Below are positions 37,196 to 46,825 of a stretch of 64,000 nt of DNA, in pieces. The translations under genes were made by a program, and so were the position numbers. How positions within the stretch are numbered: the first letter of the stretch is position 1; each line of letters opens with the position of its first letter. Location: the NCBI RefSeq assembly GCF_000353285.1, contig NZ_KB731324.1, positions 328,577 to 392,576 of the forward strand, written 5' to 3'. The stretch is from Leptolyngbya boryana PCC 6306 (lineage in GTDB: Bacteria > Cyanobacteriota > Cyanobacteriia > Leptolyngbyales > Leptolyngbyaceae). Below the pieces are notes generated by a model that saw only the letters and a program-made list of their open reading frames with translations, was not told the DNA's origin and did no database searches.

Positions 37196-37222
37196 CATTA
37201 TCGAAAACTAGAAGTTTAAACT

Positions 37223-39193
37223 ATGATGAAACGTTTCTTGAAGGCGCTTTTGTTGAACTACGCCCTAGTTCCGATTGTGGTTCTTGCTCAGGCTGCCTCT
37301 GGGCAAACTCAGCAGCTTACTGTGAAGCCAATTCGCAATACTCAGATTCCTTGCCCAACCCCGATCAATCCGGATGAAATCGAAGGAAAAACCACTATTT
37401 GTGGTGTAGTTACTGTTCCCGAAAACTACAGTAAACCCAACGGGCGGCAAATCGAGCTAACTTACGCGCTCTTGCGAAGTAAAAGTCTCACGCCCCAACC
37501 TGATCCCCTAATCGTCTTGCACGGAGGACCAGGTGGAAGTGATATTTCAGCGCTATCATTCTTTACTCAGGCTCATAACCATCAGCGTCAGACCCGCGAT
37601 GTGATTCTGTTTGACCAACGCGGATCACAGTATTCTGGCGATTTAGCTTGTTCTCAAACCCTCAACATCATTGCACAGGTGCTCACGGTTCCAGGCAGCC
37701 CGTGGAAAAAGAAATTTGAAACGTTTGCTACAAAATTCAAAAACGAGCTTGATCCGACAGGTGAATCTTTGGCACAGTTCGCGCTCTGTTCTAATGTTCT
37801 AGAACTGCACGGGAATGATCTCACTCAGTACAACACCTCCAACAACGCGAAAGATGTCGTCAGCCTTGCTTCTGCTCTAGGATATGATCAAGTCAATCTG
37901 TATGGGATCTCTTACGGAACTTACTTAGCGATGCGCGTTATGCGGGATCATCCTCAACGGGTTCACAGCGTAATCTTAGACTCTACTATTCCACCCAATA
38001 TCAAGAAGTACGAAGCTAATCCGCTTGACCTTGAAGTGGTAACCCTTAACTTGATTGAGGATTGCCAGAAAGATGCAGCCTGCGATCGAGCCTATCCAAA
38101 CCTCAAAGCCCGCACGATCGCACTGCTCAAATCCCTTGATAAAAAGCCGATCCCAATACCTAAACAGAATTTTAAGTCAGACAAACCGATTCCAGAGAGT
38201 GTTACCCCTGATGCCTTTGCCGATCTGATCACTTCGCTCAATACAGATGCAGACAATCGAATTCGTAACTATGTGCCCTTGATCATCTCTGAACTCGAGC
38301 AGGGAGTCACGACAACATATGTCGGGGTTGTATCAGGCAGCATCTTTAAAACCCCTGCAACCAAGCTCATCCCCATTGGTGAACCTCAGAATTTGATCGC
38401 TAAATCAGATAAATTAAGGGCAGAGGCTCGAAAGCTACTGACTCAAAGAATTCAGTTAGCAGAATCACAACGACCTTCTCGAAAGTGGGTGAAGCAAGTC
38501 CTAGATGCGATCGAGACTTTGCCAGAAGCAGACCGCACCATTGCTAGAGGCAATTTTTACGGAGTAGGCTTTCTCAAGGGACAGCCGCGCGATCGCAATA
38601 CCTTGATTGCCTCGATCGCCGAAATCTTTCCCAAACAGATGAGAGAGCCGTTAACTCAGCCTTTGAGAACGCTGCCCGATGCAGAAATTCGTCACACTTA
38701 TGAGATCATTTCAGGGATTCTGACTTCAACATCTTCTGTAGATCACGGGATAGCTCAGGGATCCTTTCGCTCAATGGACTGTCAGGATATGATTGCAGGC
38801 AATGATCCCGCCCGGAGTGCTGCGGTGTCCAAAGCAATGGAAATGCCTGAATTGGGACGAGCGCGAGTCGATGCAGGCAGGGCAGCTTATGCGATCTGTC
38901 AGTTCTGGTCAGTCAAACCTGCTGCCTTCGCTGGCGTACTCAAGAGCAACATTCCAACTCTCGTGCTACAGAGTCGCTATGATAGCCAAACCCCAACCCT
39001 AATCGGCAAAGAGGCAACCGCGGGATTAGCCAACGGCACTTACCTAGAATTTCCGAATGGTGGGCATGGTGCATTGTTATTTTCGCAATGTGCGCGAGAT
39101 GCCGGGGCTGCCTTTGTCAATAACCCGGCTCGTCCTCCCAAAGCGGAATGTAGAGCGGAGTTGAAGCCTAAGTTTGTTCTACCGCGTCAGTAA
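37223..39193 (+). CDS. Exported alpha/beta hydrolase, tripeptidyl-aminopeptidase (S33)-like
   Basis: 656 residues with a signal peptide (LKALLLNYALVPIVVLAQAA). Alpha/beta-hydrolase hallmarks: oxyanion strand VLHGGPGGSD, nucleophile elbow YGISYGTYLAMR (Ser in GxSxG), and a C-terminal Asp/His region in LQSRYDSQTPTLIGKE and FPNGGHGALLF, with a nearby CARDAG Cys. Length and motif order fit the secreted tripeptidyl aminopeptidase/proline iminopeptidase group (family S33), which has a large cap insert. It probably removes N-terminal peptides outside the cytoplasmic membrane. Two adjacent ATGs at 37223 and 37226 are equivalent. Confidence 0.85.
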   Translation: MMKRFLKALLLNYALVPIVVLAQAASGQTQQLTVKPIRNTQIPCPTPINPDEIEGKTTICGVVTVPENYSKPNGRQIELTYALLRSKSLTPQPDPLIVLHGGPGGSDISALSFFTQAHNHQRQTRDVILFDQRGSQYSGDLACSQTLNIIAQVLTVPGSPWKKKFETFATKFKNELDPTGESLAQFALCSNVLELHGNDLTQYNTSNNAKDVVSLASALGYDQVNLYGISYGTYLAMRVMRDHPQRVHSVILDSTIPPNIKKYEANPLDLEVVTLNLIEDCQKDAACDRAYPNLKARTIALLKSLDKKPIPIPKQNFKSDKPIPESVTPDAFADLITSLNTDADNRIRNYVPLIISELEQGVTTTYVGVVSGSIFKTPATKLIPIGEPQNLIAKSDKLRAEARKLLTQRIQLAESQRPSRKWVKQVLDAIETLPEADRTIARGNFYGVGFLKGQPRDRNTLIASIAEIFPKQMREPLTQPLRTLPDAEIRHTYEIISGILTSTSSVDHGIAQGSFRSMDCQDMIAGNDPARSAAVSKAMEMPELGRARVDAGRAAYAICQFWSVKPAAFAGVLKSNIPTLVLQSRYDSQTPTLIGKEATAGLANGTYLEFPNGGHGALLFSQCARDAGAAFVNNPARPPKAECRAELKPKFVLPRQ

Positions 39194-39329
39194 GCTCATG
39201 ATCTGATCTTAGACGATGCGCTGGGAGCCTCGATCGTTGCATTGCTCCCGATTCCACACATTGATGTTCTCAAAGCGATCGCGCTGATTGTTCTCGATTT
39301 TTTCCTGATTCTCATTCTTTACCTGCTCA

Positions 39330-40493
39330 ATGACTAGGATGATTACTCTAATCGATCCGGTGGTCAAAGACTACCTGCTGTACAATTCTCGCTGGCGATC
39401 GCCTGTCAGCAAGGCGATCTTATTGGGGATCATGGTCGTCGTATCGGTGCTAGCGTGTTTCGGTCTCTACGCAACCAACAACCCATTTTCCGTTTGGCTT
39501 TGGGTTCCCTATGCTGCCGCAGGCTCGATTTTGGGCTATTTCCTACTTGCTTTTCTAGATCGAGAGCGGCGCGTTCGCTTCTTTCATTTCCTCACCATCA
39601 CCAGTGTTGTGTTCATCACTGCTCCTGCTGCTGCATTCTTTAACGATCGATCTCCTTTTCCAAGGGTAACCGTTGGATTTGTCGAGGAGGGGCTAAAAAT
39701 TTTACCCGTCCTCTTGTTAGCAATTTACATCCCGAACCTGATCCGGACTCGAAAAGACGGTATCGTTTATGGAGCGCTAGCAGGGATGGGCTTTAACGTT
39801 ATCGAGATAGGAGCCTATATCGCTGATTTGATCCATAAATCTCCTGTGTTGGATGTTATGGTTCAACAATCGACGCGCTTCGGATTGTGGGGATTAGGCA
39901 CTCACATTATCTGGTCGGCTTTTATCGGAATGGGAATCGGGTTCGCAGCAGAGTCAACACAGCGTAGATGGCACAAGTGGAAACGATTTGTTCTATTTTA
40001 TTTGCTCATTGCTGTGATGCACAGCGCCTATGATCTGGGTCTGCTTATTGTTGGCATGATGCTTATTGCTAGTGCTGTGGCTTTCTTGCGAGGCATTCCT
40101 GTAGACCTTAGCAGCACAAGTCAGATGTATAGTCCGATATGGGAAGGAATGCGATATGGGGCATACATCTACAACATTGTTTTAATCATTATTCTAGTGG
40201 TACAAATCAGACGATCGTTTCGGTTGGAGAACAGACTGCAAGCGGCCGAGCTGTCTACTGAAGAATTGACTGTGGTTCCAGAAGAAGAGTTGAAAAAAGT
40301 CATGAGCGAACGACTGTTCTTTAAGCGAAAGTATCAGAACTTTCCAAAAGCGCTCGGATCAAAGATGGTACTTTACCAGAATCTATTAGCAATGCAGAAA
40401 CACACAGCAACACAGTTCGGGCTTCGCATAGACGAAGTAGAGCCTGTTAGCAGACTACGAAATGCAATTCGATCGCTCAGGACAAATCATTGA
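39330..40493 (+). CDS. PrsW-family intramembrane protease
   Basis: 387 residues, about eight transmembrane segments. The PrsW/CAAX-like motifs are present in order: EE-x-x-K in FVEEGLKILPVLLLAI, GALAGMGFNVIE, then HIIWSAFIGMGIGF and AVMHSAYDLGLL. These supply the conserved Glu, His and Asp residues of the membrane-embedded site. PrsW in Bacillus cleaves an anti-sigma factor; the substrate here is unknown. The soluble C-terminal tail (about 305-387) is basic and helical. An inverted repeat GGGAGC/GCTCCC stands in the upstream gap. Confidence 0.82.
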   Translation: MTRMITLIDPVVKDYLLYNSRWRSPVSKAILLGIMVVVSVLACFGLYATNNPFSVWLWVPYAAAGSILGYFLLAFLDRERRVRFFHFLTITSVVFITAPAAAFFNDRSPFPRVTVGFVEEGLKILPVLLLAIYIPNLIRTRKDGIVYGALAGMGFNVIEIGAYIADLIHKSPVLDVMVQQSTRFGLWGLGTHIIWSAFIGMGIGFAAESTQRRWHKWKRFVLFYLLIAVMHSAYDLGLLIVGMMLIASAVAFLRGIPVDLSSTSQMYSPIWEGMRYGAYIYNIVLIIILVVQIRRSFRLENRLQAAELSTEELTVVPEEELKKVMSERLFFKRKYQNFPKALGSKMVLYQNLLAMQKHTATQFGLRIDEVEPVSRLRNAIRSLRTNH

Positions 40494-40637
40494 TTCTTGT
40501 TCACAAAGGCAGTTTGAGCGATTTGATCATTCTTCAGATTTTCTCCATGTTCAACAGTCTCAGCATGTCCGTAACATGATTCTTAGCTTCAGCAATGTAA
40601 ACCAGTTTGAAACATCATTTTTAGGAGTGTCATTCCA

Positions 40638-41243
40638 ATGAAACGAAACCTAATTTTACTGTTAACCACGATCGCTTCCGCTAGTTTTGCTGTACCTGCT
40701 AAAGCTGATACTGTAAATGCCCGTTGCGAATACTATCCAAATGGACAAAGTAAAGCAACCGTTTCAATGTCTTGTAAGTTCTCTCAACGGCAGGGCAATA
40801 TTTCCATCGAATGGGCAGATGGAATTCGCAATGAGTTTACACCGACTGGAAGCAGCCCTGGTAACTTTGTCGATCAAAGAGGTGGTGCTGTTTATCGTCA
40901 GTCAGGACTGGGAGACAAAGGGCAGATTTTCAAACTGCCTAGCGGTTTGGTCTATGTGTACTGGAGCACAGCTTCTACAACCACCCGACCTGCACCCGCG
41001 GCTCCAAGAGGCATTAGTACACTAAAAGCCAGCAGTGCGAATGCTCAGATTAATGTGCGATCGCAGCCGACCGTCAACTCCAGTTCATCCAGCTACGGAG
41101 TTCCAGGCGACAAAGTGAGTGTTCTTCAATGTGTCCAAGACAGAGATACTGCTGGGAGTGACCTGAATTGGTGCAAGGTGCAATTTGTCCAATCGAAAGC
41201 GATCGGCTGGGTTCGCAGTGACTTCATCCTCTTTGCAGAATAG
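40638..41243 (+). CDS. Exported protein: DTVNARC domain plus SH3b-like domain
   Basis: 201 residues with a signal peptide (LILLLTTIASASFAVPAKA). Residues about 24-110 repeat the domain of the 36518 protein (DTVNARCEYYPNGQSKATVS, CKFSQRQGNISIEW, VYRQSGLGDKGQIF, VYVYW). After a Thr/Pro/Ala linker, residues about 130-201 form a bacterial SH3-type domain (INVRSQPTVNSSSSSYGVPG, VLQCVQDRD, WCKVQF, IGWVRSDFI). SH3b domains often bind cell wall. ATG 40638 has AGGAGTG upstream. The shared N-domain with a swapped C-domain suggests duplication followed by domain change. Confidence 0.75.
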   Translation: MKRNLILLLTTIASASFAVPAKADTVNARCEYYPNGQSKATVSMSCKFSQRQGNISIEWADGIRNEFTPTGSSPGNFVDQRGGAVYRQSGLGDKGQIFKLPSGLVYVYWSTASTTTRPAPAAPRGISTLKASSANAQINVRSQPTVNSSSSSYGVPGDKVSVLQCVQDRDTAGSDLNWCKVQFVQSKAIGWVRSDFILFAE

Positions 41244-41317
41244 TAGATCGCGCAGCAGGTAGATCTCCTGCAAAAAAATCAACAAACTGTCCAAATCAAT
41301 TTGCTTTAAGACAACCC

Positions 41318-41587
41318 ATGAAATCCTCAAAAATTTTAGCTCCTATCTTCCTCGGTTTGCTCGCTCTTACCGGAACAAGTTCTGCTAACGCTCAAGCTGT
41401 GATTGATACCTTAGACAATGGCAATCTAAGCGTAACTGGAATGAGACCCAGAAGTGGCTGCACGGTACTGTTTAATCCTCAAGGAGAACTTCTACAAAAT
41501 GGGCGCTCCTGTAATTTGAGAGACATCAGTGAAGCTCAATCTGTGATCGATAGCTATCTGCGGGAACAAGACTCAGGTCTCTATTAA
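41318..41587 (+). CDS. Small exported protein of unknown function
   Basis: 89 residues. Signal peptide ILAPIFLGLLALTGTSSANA with cleavage before QAVIDTL. The mature part is about 64 residues with two Cys (GCTVLF and SCNLRD) that could form a disulphide, and ends in an acidic helix (SEAQSVIDSYLREQD). No family recognised. It lies 74 bp after the SH3b protein on the same strand and may be co-transcribed with it. Confidence 0.6.
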   Translation: MKSSKILAPIFLGLLALTGTSSANAQAVIDTLDNGNLSVTGMRPRSGCTVLFNPQGELLQNGRSCNLRDISEAQSVIDSYLREQDSGLY

Positions 41588-41665
41588 ATTGAATCCGGAG
41601 TGGTTGCGTTACAGCGCAATTCGTAGTTTAGTTCCATAGCGGGGTTAAATCTGTAGGAGCTATCT

Positions 41666-41797
41666 ATGCGTAGATTGTTTTTTCGTTCTTCTCTGATTCA
41701 CTTTGCCTTAGGCAGCGTGTTTGTCTTCAGCTTAGTTCTTGGCTGGACTCCGTTCGCTCAAAGTCAACTGCCCCCACTGCCAACGAATGCTGCTAAT
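41666..41797 (+). pseudogene. 5' fragment of an MscS channel gene cut by an IS
   Basis: 44 codons with a good ribosome site (TAGGAG) and a signal peptide (MRRLFFRSSLIHFALGSVFV, ending in FAQS). The frame runs into the insertion sequence and ends at TGA a few codons inside it. Its last nine bases, GCTGCTAAT (Ala-Ala-Asn), are repeated at 43069-43077 on the other side. Joining across the element restores one frame of 588 codons continuous with the MscS sequence. Confidence 0.88.
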
Positions 41798-43068
41798 CTC
41801 AAGGGGTGACAACGAAGCTAGAGAGCAGACTGGATCAAGGAAATGGCATTGAGACCTCGCTGAAAAAAGGGACGTTTTTGCGGCTTGAGTGCCATCAACT
41901 TGGTCGCCAGAGTTGACCACAATTGCAAGGGTTCAATCCACAACCTGCCATACAAGCCAATCCAGAAATTGCTATGTCGGTTTCGGGTTCGCTTCGGCTC
42001 CTTGACTCGACCGACGTAGCATTGCACTTGCTTTTGGCGAATGCGTCGTCCCTGAAGCGTTGAGAGCGAATAAGCAATGGCAATCAGAACCAGTAGTGCA
42101 TTGAATCGGCGTGAATCGGCATGGCAATCTTCGAGATGATAGCCACCGGATTTGTAGTCTTTGAACAGCGGCTCAATGGAGAAGCGATTAGAGTAAGCTT
42201 TCAGAGTTTGTTCGGCACCGACGAGATTGGTCAGCAGATACCAAGCATCAGAATTCGATTGACGGTAGGCGCGTTTTTGGCGCAAGACTAAATTATGCTT
42301 GCCGAACCCGCGATTTTGCGTGACTTGAATGTGCAGATATTGCTCAGTGATTCCGGGCGTTTGTGGCAAATCGTCGAGGCGAGTAAACGCATCGCTGTCA
42401 TTCGGTTTGATGGTCGTACTTTTCGGTAAACGGAACACGAATTTGACTTGTTTTTCCACACACCAAGCAGCAAGCTCGATACTGTGAAACTCACGGTCTC
42501 CGAGCAAAATGAAGCGATACTTTTTCAACAGATGAAATACCGGACATAACACTTTTCGTTGTTCAGCCAGCGAACTCTGTCCTTGCTTGTTCAGCCACAT
42601 CCAGTGCAATGGGATTGCCCGCTTCTGGTATACAAGACTCACCATGATCAAGTTATGGTTTTGCCATTGCGTCCGGTCAACCACCAGGTGAAGCGGAGTT
42701 CTACCTGAGTAATGTCGTTTGATCCACTGCTTGACAATCGGAAACCAGATCGCTTGTGGAGTCAGTTGCGGCAGACTCAAGAATCGCTGAATATTCCGCC
42801 GTCTGCTCTCAAATAGAATCGGTTGCGGAAACAGGGTCGCTATCCGTTCAATCGTAATTCTTCGCTCTTTTTGCAACAGTTCGACCAAGATTTCTAGCGT
42901 CACAAATTGCGCTTCCGTTAATTGCGATTGTAAACAGGTTTGATAGAATGAGGGCAACATCTTTTAGATTGATGGGGTGAAACAAGTGGAATCACCTCAT
43001 TTTTTCTGTCTCTCAATGCTGCTATCCGGCATCCTTTCTACCGTTCAGTCGTGTCGTCACCCCTTAAG
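41798..43068. mobile_element. IS4-type insertion sequence in the MscS gene
   Basis: 1271 bp. Terminal inverted repeats CTCAAGGGGTGACAAC (41798-41813) and, reversed, CTTAAGGGGTGACGAC (43053-43068) differ at two of 16 positions. A perfect 9-bp direct repeat GCTGCTAAT flanks the element (41789-41797, 43069-43077). It carries one transposase gene on the minus strand. The perfect target duplication and the intact host frame on both sides point to a recent insertion. Confidence 0.92.
41818..42960 (-). CDS. IS4-family transposase
   Basis: 380 residues. A DDE transposase of the IS4 group: first Asp in HLVVDRTQWQN, second Asp in ILLGDREFHSIEL, and the family's Y-x2-R-x3-E-x6-K signature in YSNRFSIEPLFKDYKSGGYH, which carries the catalytic Glu. 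The N-terminal helical region (LQSQLTEAQFVTLEILVELL) should bind the ends. The gene is complete and fills most of the element, opposite in orientation to the interrupted MscS gene. Confidence 0.93.
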   Translation of the reverse strand: MLPSFYQTCLQSQLTEAQFVTLEILVELLQKERRITIERIATLFPQPILFESRRRNIQRFLSLPQLTPQAIWFPIVKQWIKRHYSGRTPLHLVVDRTQWQNHNLIMVSLVYQKRAIPLHWMWLNKQGQSSLAEQRKVLCPVFHLLKKYRFILLGDREFHSIELAAWCVEKQVKFVFRLPKSTTIKPNDSDAFTRLDDLPQTPGITEQYLHIQVTQNRGFGKHNLVLRQKRAYRQSNSDAWYLLTNLVGAEQTLKAYSNRFSIEPLFKDYKSGGYHLEDCHADSRRFNALLVLIAIAYSLSTLQGRRIRQKQVQCYVGRVKEPKRTRNRHSNFWIGLYGRLWIEPLQLWSTLATKLMALKPQKRPFFQRGLNAISLIQSAL

Positions 43069-44712
43069 GCTGCTAATTCTTCGTTCACTCTACCTGATGG
43101 GGTAAATCGCTATGGGGAATATGAAACGGCTGCGATTCGATCGCCTTTAGATAGCAAAGTCTTATTTGAGGTAACTTCACCCACGATTCTGAATCGAGAC
43201 AAAGTTCCAGACGATAAACTACCGATCGAGATTCGAGCCAGTGAGGTGAATGAGCGGTTGTGGCGAGTACTATCTCGAACAATTGAGGCGAAACAGCCTC
43301 CAACAGTAGCGATCTCAACTTTGAATAAACACCTAATCCTTCAGATTAGTGACGGTCAATCTACTCGCCCGATTCGATTAGTAACAGTGACAGAACCGGA
43401 TGCTGACTTCAATGGAAAACCTCTGGACGAATTAGCAGAAGAGTGGAAAAAAATTCTTCAAGCTGAAATGGTTCGGTTCAAGCAGATGACCGCACCAGAA
43501 GTCTTACGGCAACGCATTGGACAAGCATCACAAATCTTACTAGGATTGCTAGTGTCGAGTGGAGTGATCTGGTTACTGAGGCGAAGTCTAACTCATCAGC
43601 AAAACTTAATAGAAACTCGGTATCAGCAACAATTAGACGCGCTTGTAGAAGAAGAAAAAGCGCAGCAATCAGAGATCCCCGAAGAAACAGAAGCAAGAGA
43701 AATTGCAAATCTACGATCGCGGTTTTTAGCAACTTTGCAACATCAATTTAGCCTAAAGCGGCAATTAGACTTTAACAAGTTTCTCAAATGGGCACTGCTG
43801 TGGATATTCATCCTGATGTGGTATGTCGGCATTGCTCATATCCTGTCGATCGTTCCCGTTTTGATGAGGTGGGGCTTTTACTTATGGGCAACGCCCGTCG
43901 CACTCTTAATTCTCTGGTTTGGCATCAGTTTAGCGATCCGAATCAGCAAAAGTTTAATTGATCGCTTGATGCACTCTTGGAAACAGAGTTCGCTGCTTCC
44001 GTTAGGAGAAGCTCAACGGGTCGTCATGAGAAGTACGACGATCGCGGAAGCCTTGAAAGGACTAATTACTTTTGTTTTAGTCATGGTTGGAATCATCTGG
44101 ACACTGGATCTATTCAGCGTTCCGACGAGTTCAATTTTGGCGGGAGGCGCAGTCATTGGTTTGGCGATTTCTTTTGGGTCTCAAAGTCTGATTAAAGATC
44201 TCGTCAATGGTTGCTTGATTTTAGTGGAAGATCAATTTGCGGTCGGAGATGTGATTCAAATTGATCAGCAGAGCGGTTTGGTAGAAAATCTCAATTTGCG
44301 GGTAACTCAACTGCGAAATAGCGAAGGTCACCTGATTACAATTCCGAACAGCACGATCGCAAATGTTTGTAATCTCACCCGTCTCTGGTCACGGATTGAT
44401 TTTTCGATCGTAGTTGCTTATGAAAACGACCCCAAACGAGTGCTTGATGTCCTAAAGCAAGTTTCACAGCAAATGTATGATGATCCCCAATGGCGCGATC
44501 GCATACCCGAACTGCCTGAAGTCTTAGGAATCGATGATCTCTCGCATACCGGAATGCTCGTGCGCGTTTGGATTAAAACAGCCCCAATGGAACAATGGAG
44601 CGTTGGGCGAGAATTTCGATTACGAGTTCGGCAAGCTTTTGAAGCGAATCAAATTCAGATTGGCAAACCTCAATTGATCACTTATCACACAGATTTCAAC
44701 AAAATTTCCTAA
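43069..44712 (+). pseudogene. 3' part of the IS-disrupted MscS-family mechanosensitive channel gene
   Basis: 547 codons including one target-duplication copy. The frame is open from a GTG at 43051 inside the IS end (MSSPLKAANSS), so a 553-residue product without the signal peptide could in principle be made. Content: a periplasmic domain (about 1-160), membrane helices at IGQASQILLGLLVSSGVIWL, WALLWIFILMWYVGIAHIL, FYLWATPVALLILWFGISLA and LITFVLVMVGIIWTLDLF, then the pore helix and MscS core AGGAVIGLAISFGSQSLIKD, VGDVIQIDQQSGLVE and ITIPNSTIAN, and the C-terminal domain. The channel normally relieves turgor; the disrupted copy has lost its export signal. Confidence 0.85.
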
Positions 44713-44800
44713 CCTGGAGCATGATTTCGCTCATCATCGACGGAGCAGAACAGGTCTGTTGAACTCATGATGAGGGCAAACTGCCCCCACAACTTATGAG

Positions 44801-45118
44801 TCAAAATTCCACATTGCTACCAATGAGATCGATCGCTTGATCTGCTGTAATTAACCGTTTCAAAACCACTTGCCCGATCGAGCTTGACTCGACATTTTCA
44901 GTAGGCTTGACTTCGACCATTAAAATTTCATCTTCAACACGATAAAGCCAGAGCTTTTCGCCATTTTCCCAAATACAAATATTCAATCGATCAATTTGAG
45001 GTTTGCGTCTCCAGGCGGTCTCATTCCACAAGCCACCTAGCTCCCAGACTCGACCCACACTCCAACCATCGGATAGAAAAAAATACTTCACCAGCGTCAC
45101 CAAAAGCTTAAAGAGCAA
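44801..45118 (-). CDS. Conserved-looking hypothetical protein
   Basis: 105 residues, possibly peripheral at the membrane through its hydrophobic first 15 residues (LFKLLVTLVKYFFL). The rest is a beta-rich, Trp-rich pattern (GWSVGRVWELGGLWNETAWR, IWENGEKLWLYRVEDEILMVE) ending in GQVVLKRLITADQAIDLI. No family recognised. The frame is complete and of normal codon use for the window. It is convergent with the MscS remnant. Confidence 0.5.
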   Translation of the reverse strand: MLFKLLVTLVKYFFLSDGWSVGRVWELGGLWNETAWRRKPQIDRLNICIWENGEKLWLYRVEDEILMVEVKPTENVESSSIGQVVLKRLITADQAIDLIGSNVEF

Positions 45119-45196
45119 AAATTTGCCTAAACCTTAGCGCTAAACTGGGACGATTCAGCTGAATTTAACCAATTTTTCCAAGAGTTCAGAGAAAGC

Positions 45197-45230
45197 GGGT
45201 GCTGTTTAAACTTGAAATCAATCAGCACCC
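45197..45230 (-). terminator. Terminator hairpin
   Basis: GGGTGCTG / CAGCACCC, 8-bp perfect stem with an 18-nt AT-rich loop, 23 bp past the end of the leftward gene at 45253. Confidence 0.5.
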
Positions 45231-45252
45231 ACACTTAACCCCTGCATTTCAT

Positions 45253-45783
45253 CTACTTCCAAACGCGAGTTTGATAGTTCTGCTTGCACGTATTCAAAAT
45301 TCGCTGATCGTTTGCACTCACTTGTTGAATGCGGTGGTAGCCTTCTAGGCTCACCGGAGATGCAACCGGATTTAAGCGCGATGCAACGGTTGTCTCAGGT
45401 TGCTCGGTTGCAATCACATAAGGATTCTCAGAGCGATCGTATGTGTCGATCACCATGAGCGAAAGCTTTTCAGGCTCAACTGAACCATAGGTACAATCGA
45501 ACGAGGAATTTGGCATGTAGAGTGCGCCAACTAATTTGCCTTGCCGAGATTCAAACACAAAGTAAGCTTGACCAAGTTGATTCGGCTGTGCAGATTGCCC
45601 ATACAGGTAAACTCCATCCGGCAGTGTGGTTGCCTGCGCCATTGCAGTGTTAACCAGAGTGCGGGGAGCAGCTTGAGCAGGTGCATTCATCGCCATTAAA
45701 CCTGCAACCGCAAGCGAGAAGCCAGCAATCACGGGGGTTACCTGTTTAACAGGGGCGAGGAGGTAAGTCAGTAATGCTTTCAT
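45253..45783 (-). CDS. Exported protein of unknown function
   Basis: 176 residues from ATG 45783, preceded by GAGAGGG. The N-terminus has a long signal or anchor (PVIAGFSLAVAGLMAMNAPA, then QAAP). The mature part contains LPDGVYLYGQSAQPNQLGQA, YFVFESRQGKLVGALYMPNS and SSFDCTYGSV, and ends with LNTCKQNYQTRVWK; two Cys may pair. The pattern is known to me from cyanobacterial hypothetical proteins only. Monocistronic with a terminator; almost 500 bp of non-coding DNA upstream. Confidence 0.65.
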   Translation of the reverse strand: MKALLTYLLAPVKQVTPVIAGFSLAVAGLMAMNAPAQAAPRTLVNTAMAQATTLPDGVYLYGQSAQPNQLGQAYFVFESRQGKLVGALYMPNSSFDCTYGSVEPEKLSLMVIDTYDRSENPYVIATEQPETTVASRLNPVASPVSLEGYHRIQQVSANDQRILNTCKQNYQTRVWK

Positions 45784-45798
45784 GGAATGCCCTCTCAA

Positions 45799-46294
45799 TA
45801 AATAAAGTCTTTAACAGGGGGTGCGAGGATGCGGTTGACTGAGTTTGATTTCACCACGGGGGCTAGTGAATAGTTTCAGTCACGGTCTACGTATTACTAC
45901 TCCCTCTTAGGAAGTCATTTCGGAAAGCGGAAGGCAGATATCTGAAAATTTTTCTGATGGGATCAGTCTGATCAACACGGCGGAAAAATGAGCGATCGAA
46001 CATGCAAATATCGACTCTGCTATTGCATAGCGTTGCCGACACCTTGCCCTAAATCTGCTACATAACCATCAAATCATGCCTGTCATGTTGGGATTACTTG
46101 ACAACGTGACAGTCCAAATTCTGACTACTTAATCCCTAGCTTCACAATTCACTAATCCTTACTCTGTCTTGAACAATCCAGTTTTGTAGCGGAGCTAACC
46201 TTTATTTAAGCTACCATGCGGAATTAAACAGATTTGTTTTAGTAATAATCGTTTACTTATCCGAGATAACCGGATGGCGATAGAGCGATTTAGC
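45799..46294. other. 496-bp non-coding interval
   Basis: Nothing that I can name. No strong hairpin or repeat. Presumably it holds the promoter of the exported-protein gene and the end of the rimM transcript. Confidence 0.4.
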
Positions 46295-46822
46295 CTAGAG
46301 ATCCAGCAATCCAGGCGGAGGGGTAATCTCAATTCGGCGTTGCGCTAAGTCAACTACGGGCACGATCGCTTCGACAAATGGGATTAAGATCGTTCTGCCT
46401 TCCGGCGTAACTTTTTTGACTTCTAATAAATCATGTCCAGCCGGAATCACATCGCTGACTGTTCCAATTAATTCTTGACTAGCTTGTTCATATACCGATA
46501 AGCCCAGCAGGTCCGCAACATGAAATTCGCCTTCTTCGAGATCTGGTCGATCGCTATCAGGTACGAGCAGTTGACAGCCGCGCAGAGCTTCAGCAGCATC
46601 GCGATCGCGAATGCCTTTAATTTGAATCACATATAAACCTTTGCCATCGAGATAGCGACCGGAGACGAGTTCGATCACTTCGGGTTCGGTTTGGTTAGGG
46701 CGCAATAGCCAGCGCTCTCCTGGTTCTTCAAATCGCTCGGGAAAATCTGTGTTGGGATAGACTCGCAGTTCGCCTTTTAGTCCTTGCGCCGCAACAATTT
46801 TACCGATTTCTAAATAACCCAT
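46295..46822 (-). CDS. rimM: Ribosome maturation factor RimM
   Basis: 175 residues. The N-terminal barrel has [21 protein letters not shown], the RimM hallmark GxxG-LKGE; then [20 protein letters not shown] and [15 protein letters not shown]. The C-terminal PRC-barrel has [35 protein letters not shown] and [19 protein letters not shown]. The protein binds S19 and assists 30S head assembly and 16S maturation. It starts 3 bp after the aminotransferase gene on the same strand, so the two are co-transcribed. Confidence 0.95.
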   Translation of the reverse strand: MGYLEIGKIVAAQGLKGELRVYPNTDFPERFEEPGERWLLRPNQTEPEVIELVSGRYLDGKGLYVIQIKGIRDRDAAEALRGCQLLVPDSDRPDLEEGEFHVADLLGLSVYEQASQELIGTVSDVIPAGHDLLEVKKVTPEGRTILIPFVEAIVPVVDLAQRRIEITPPPGLLDL

Positions 46823-46825
46823 GCT

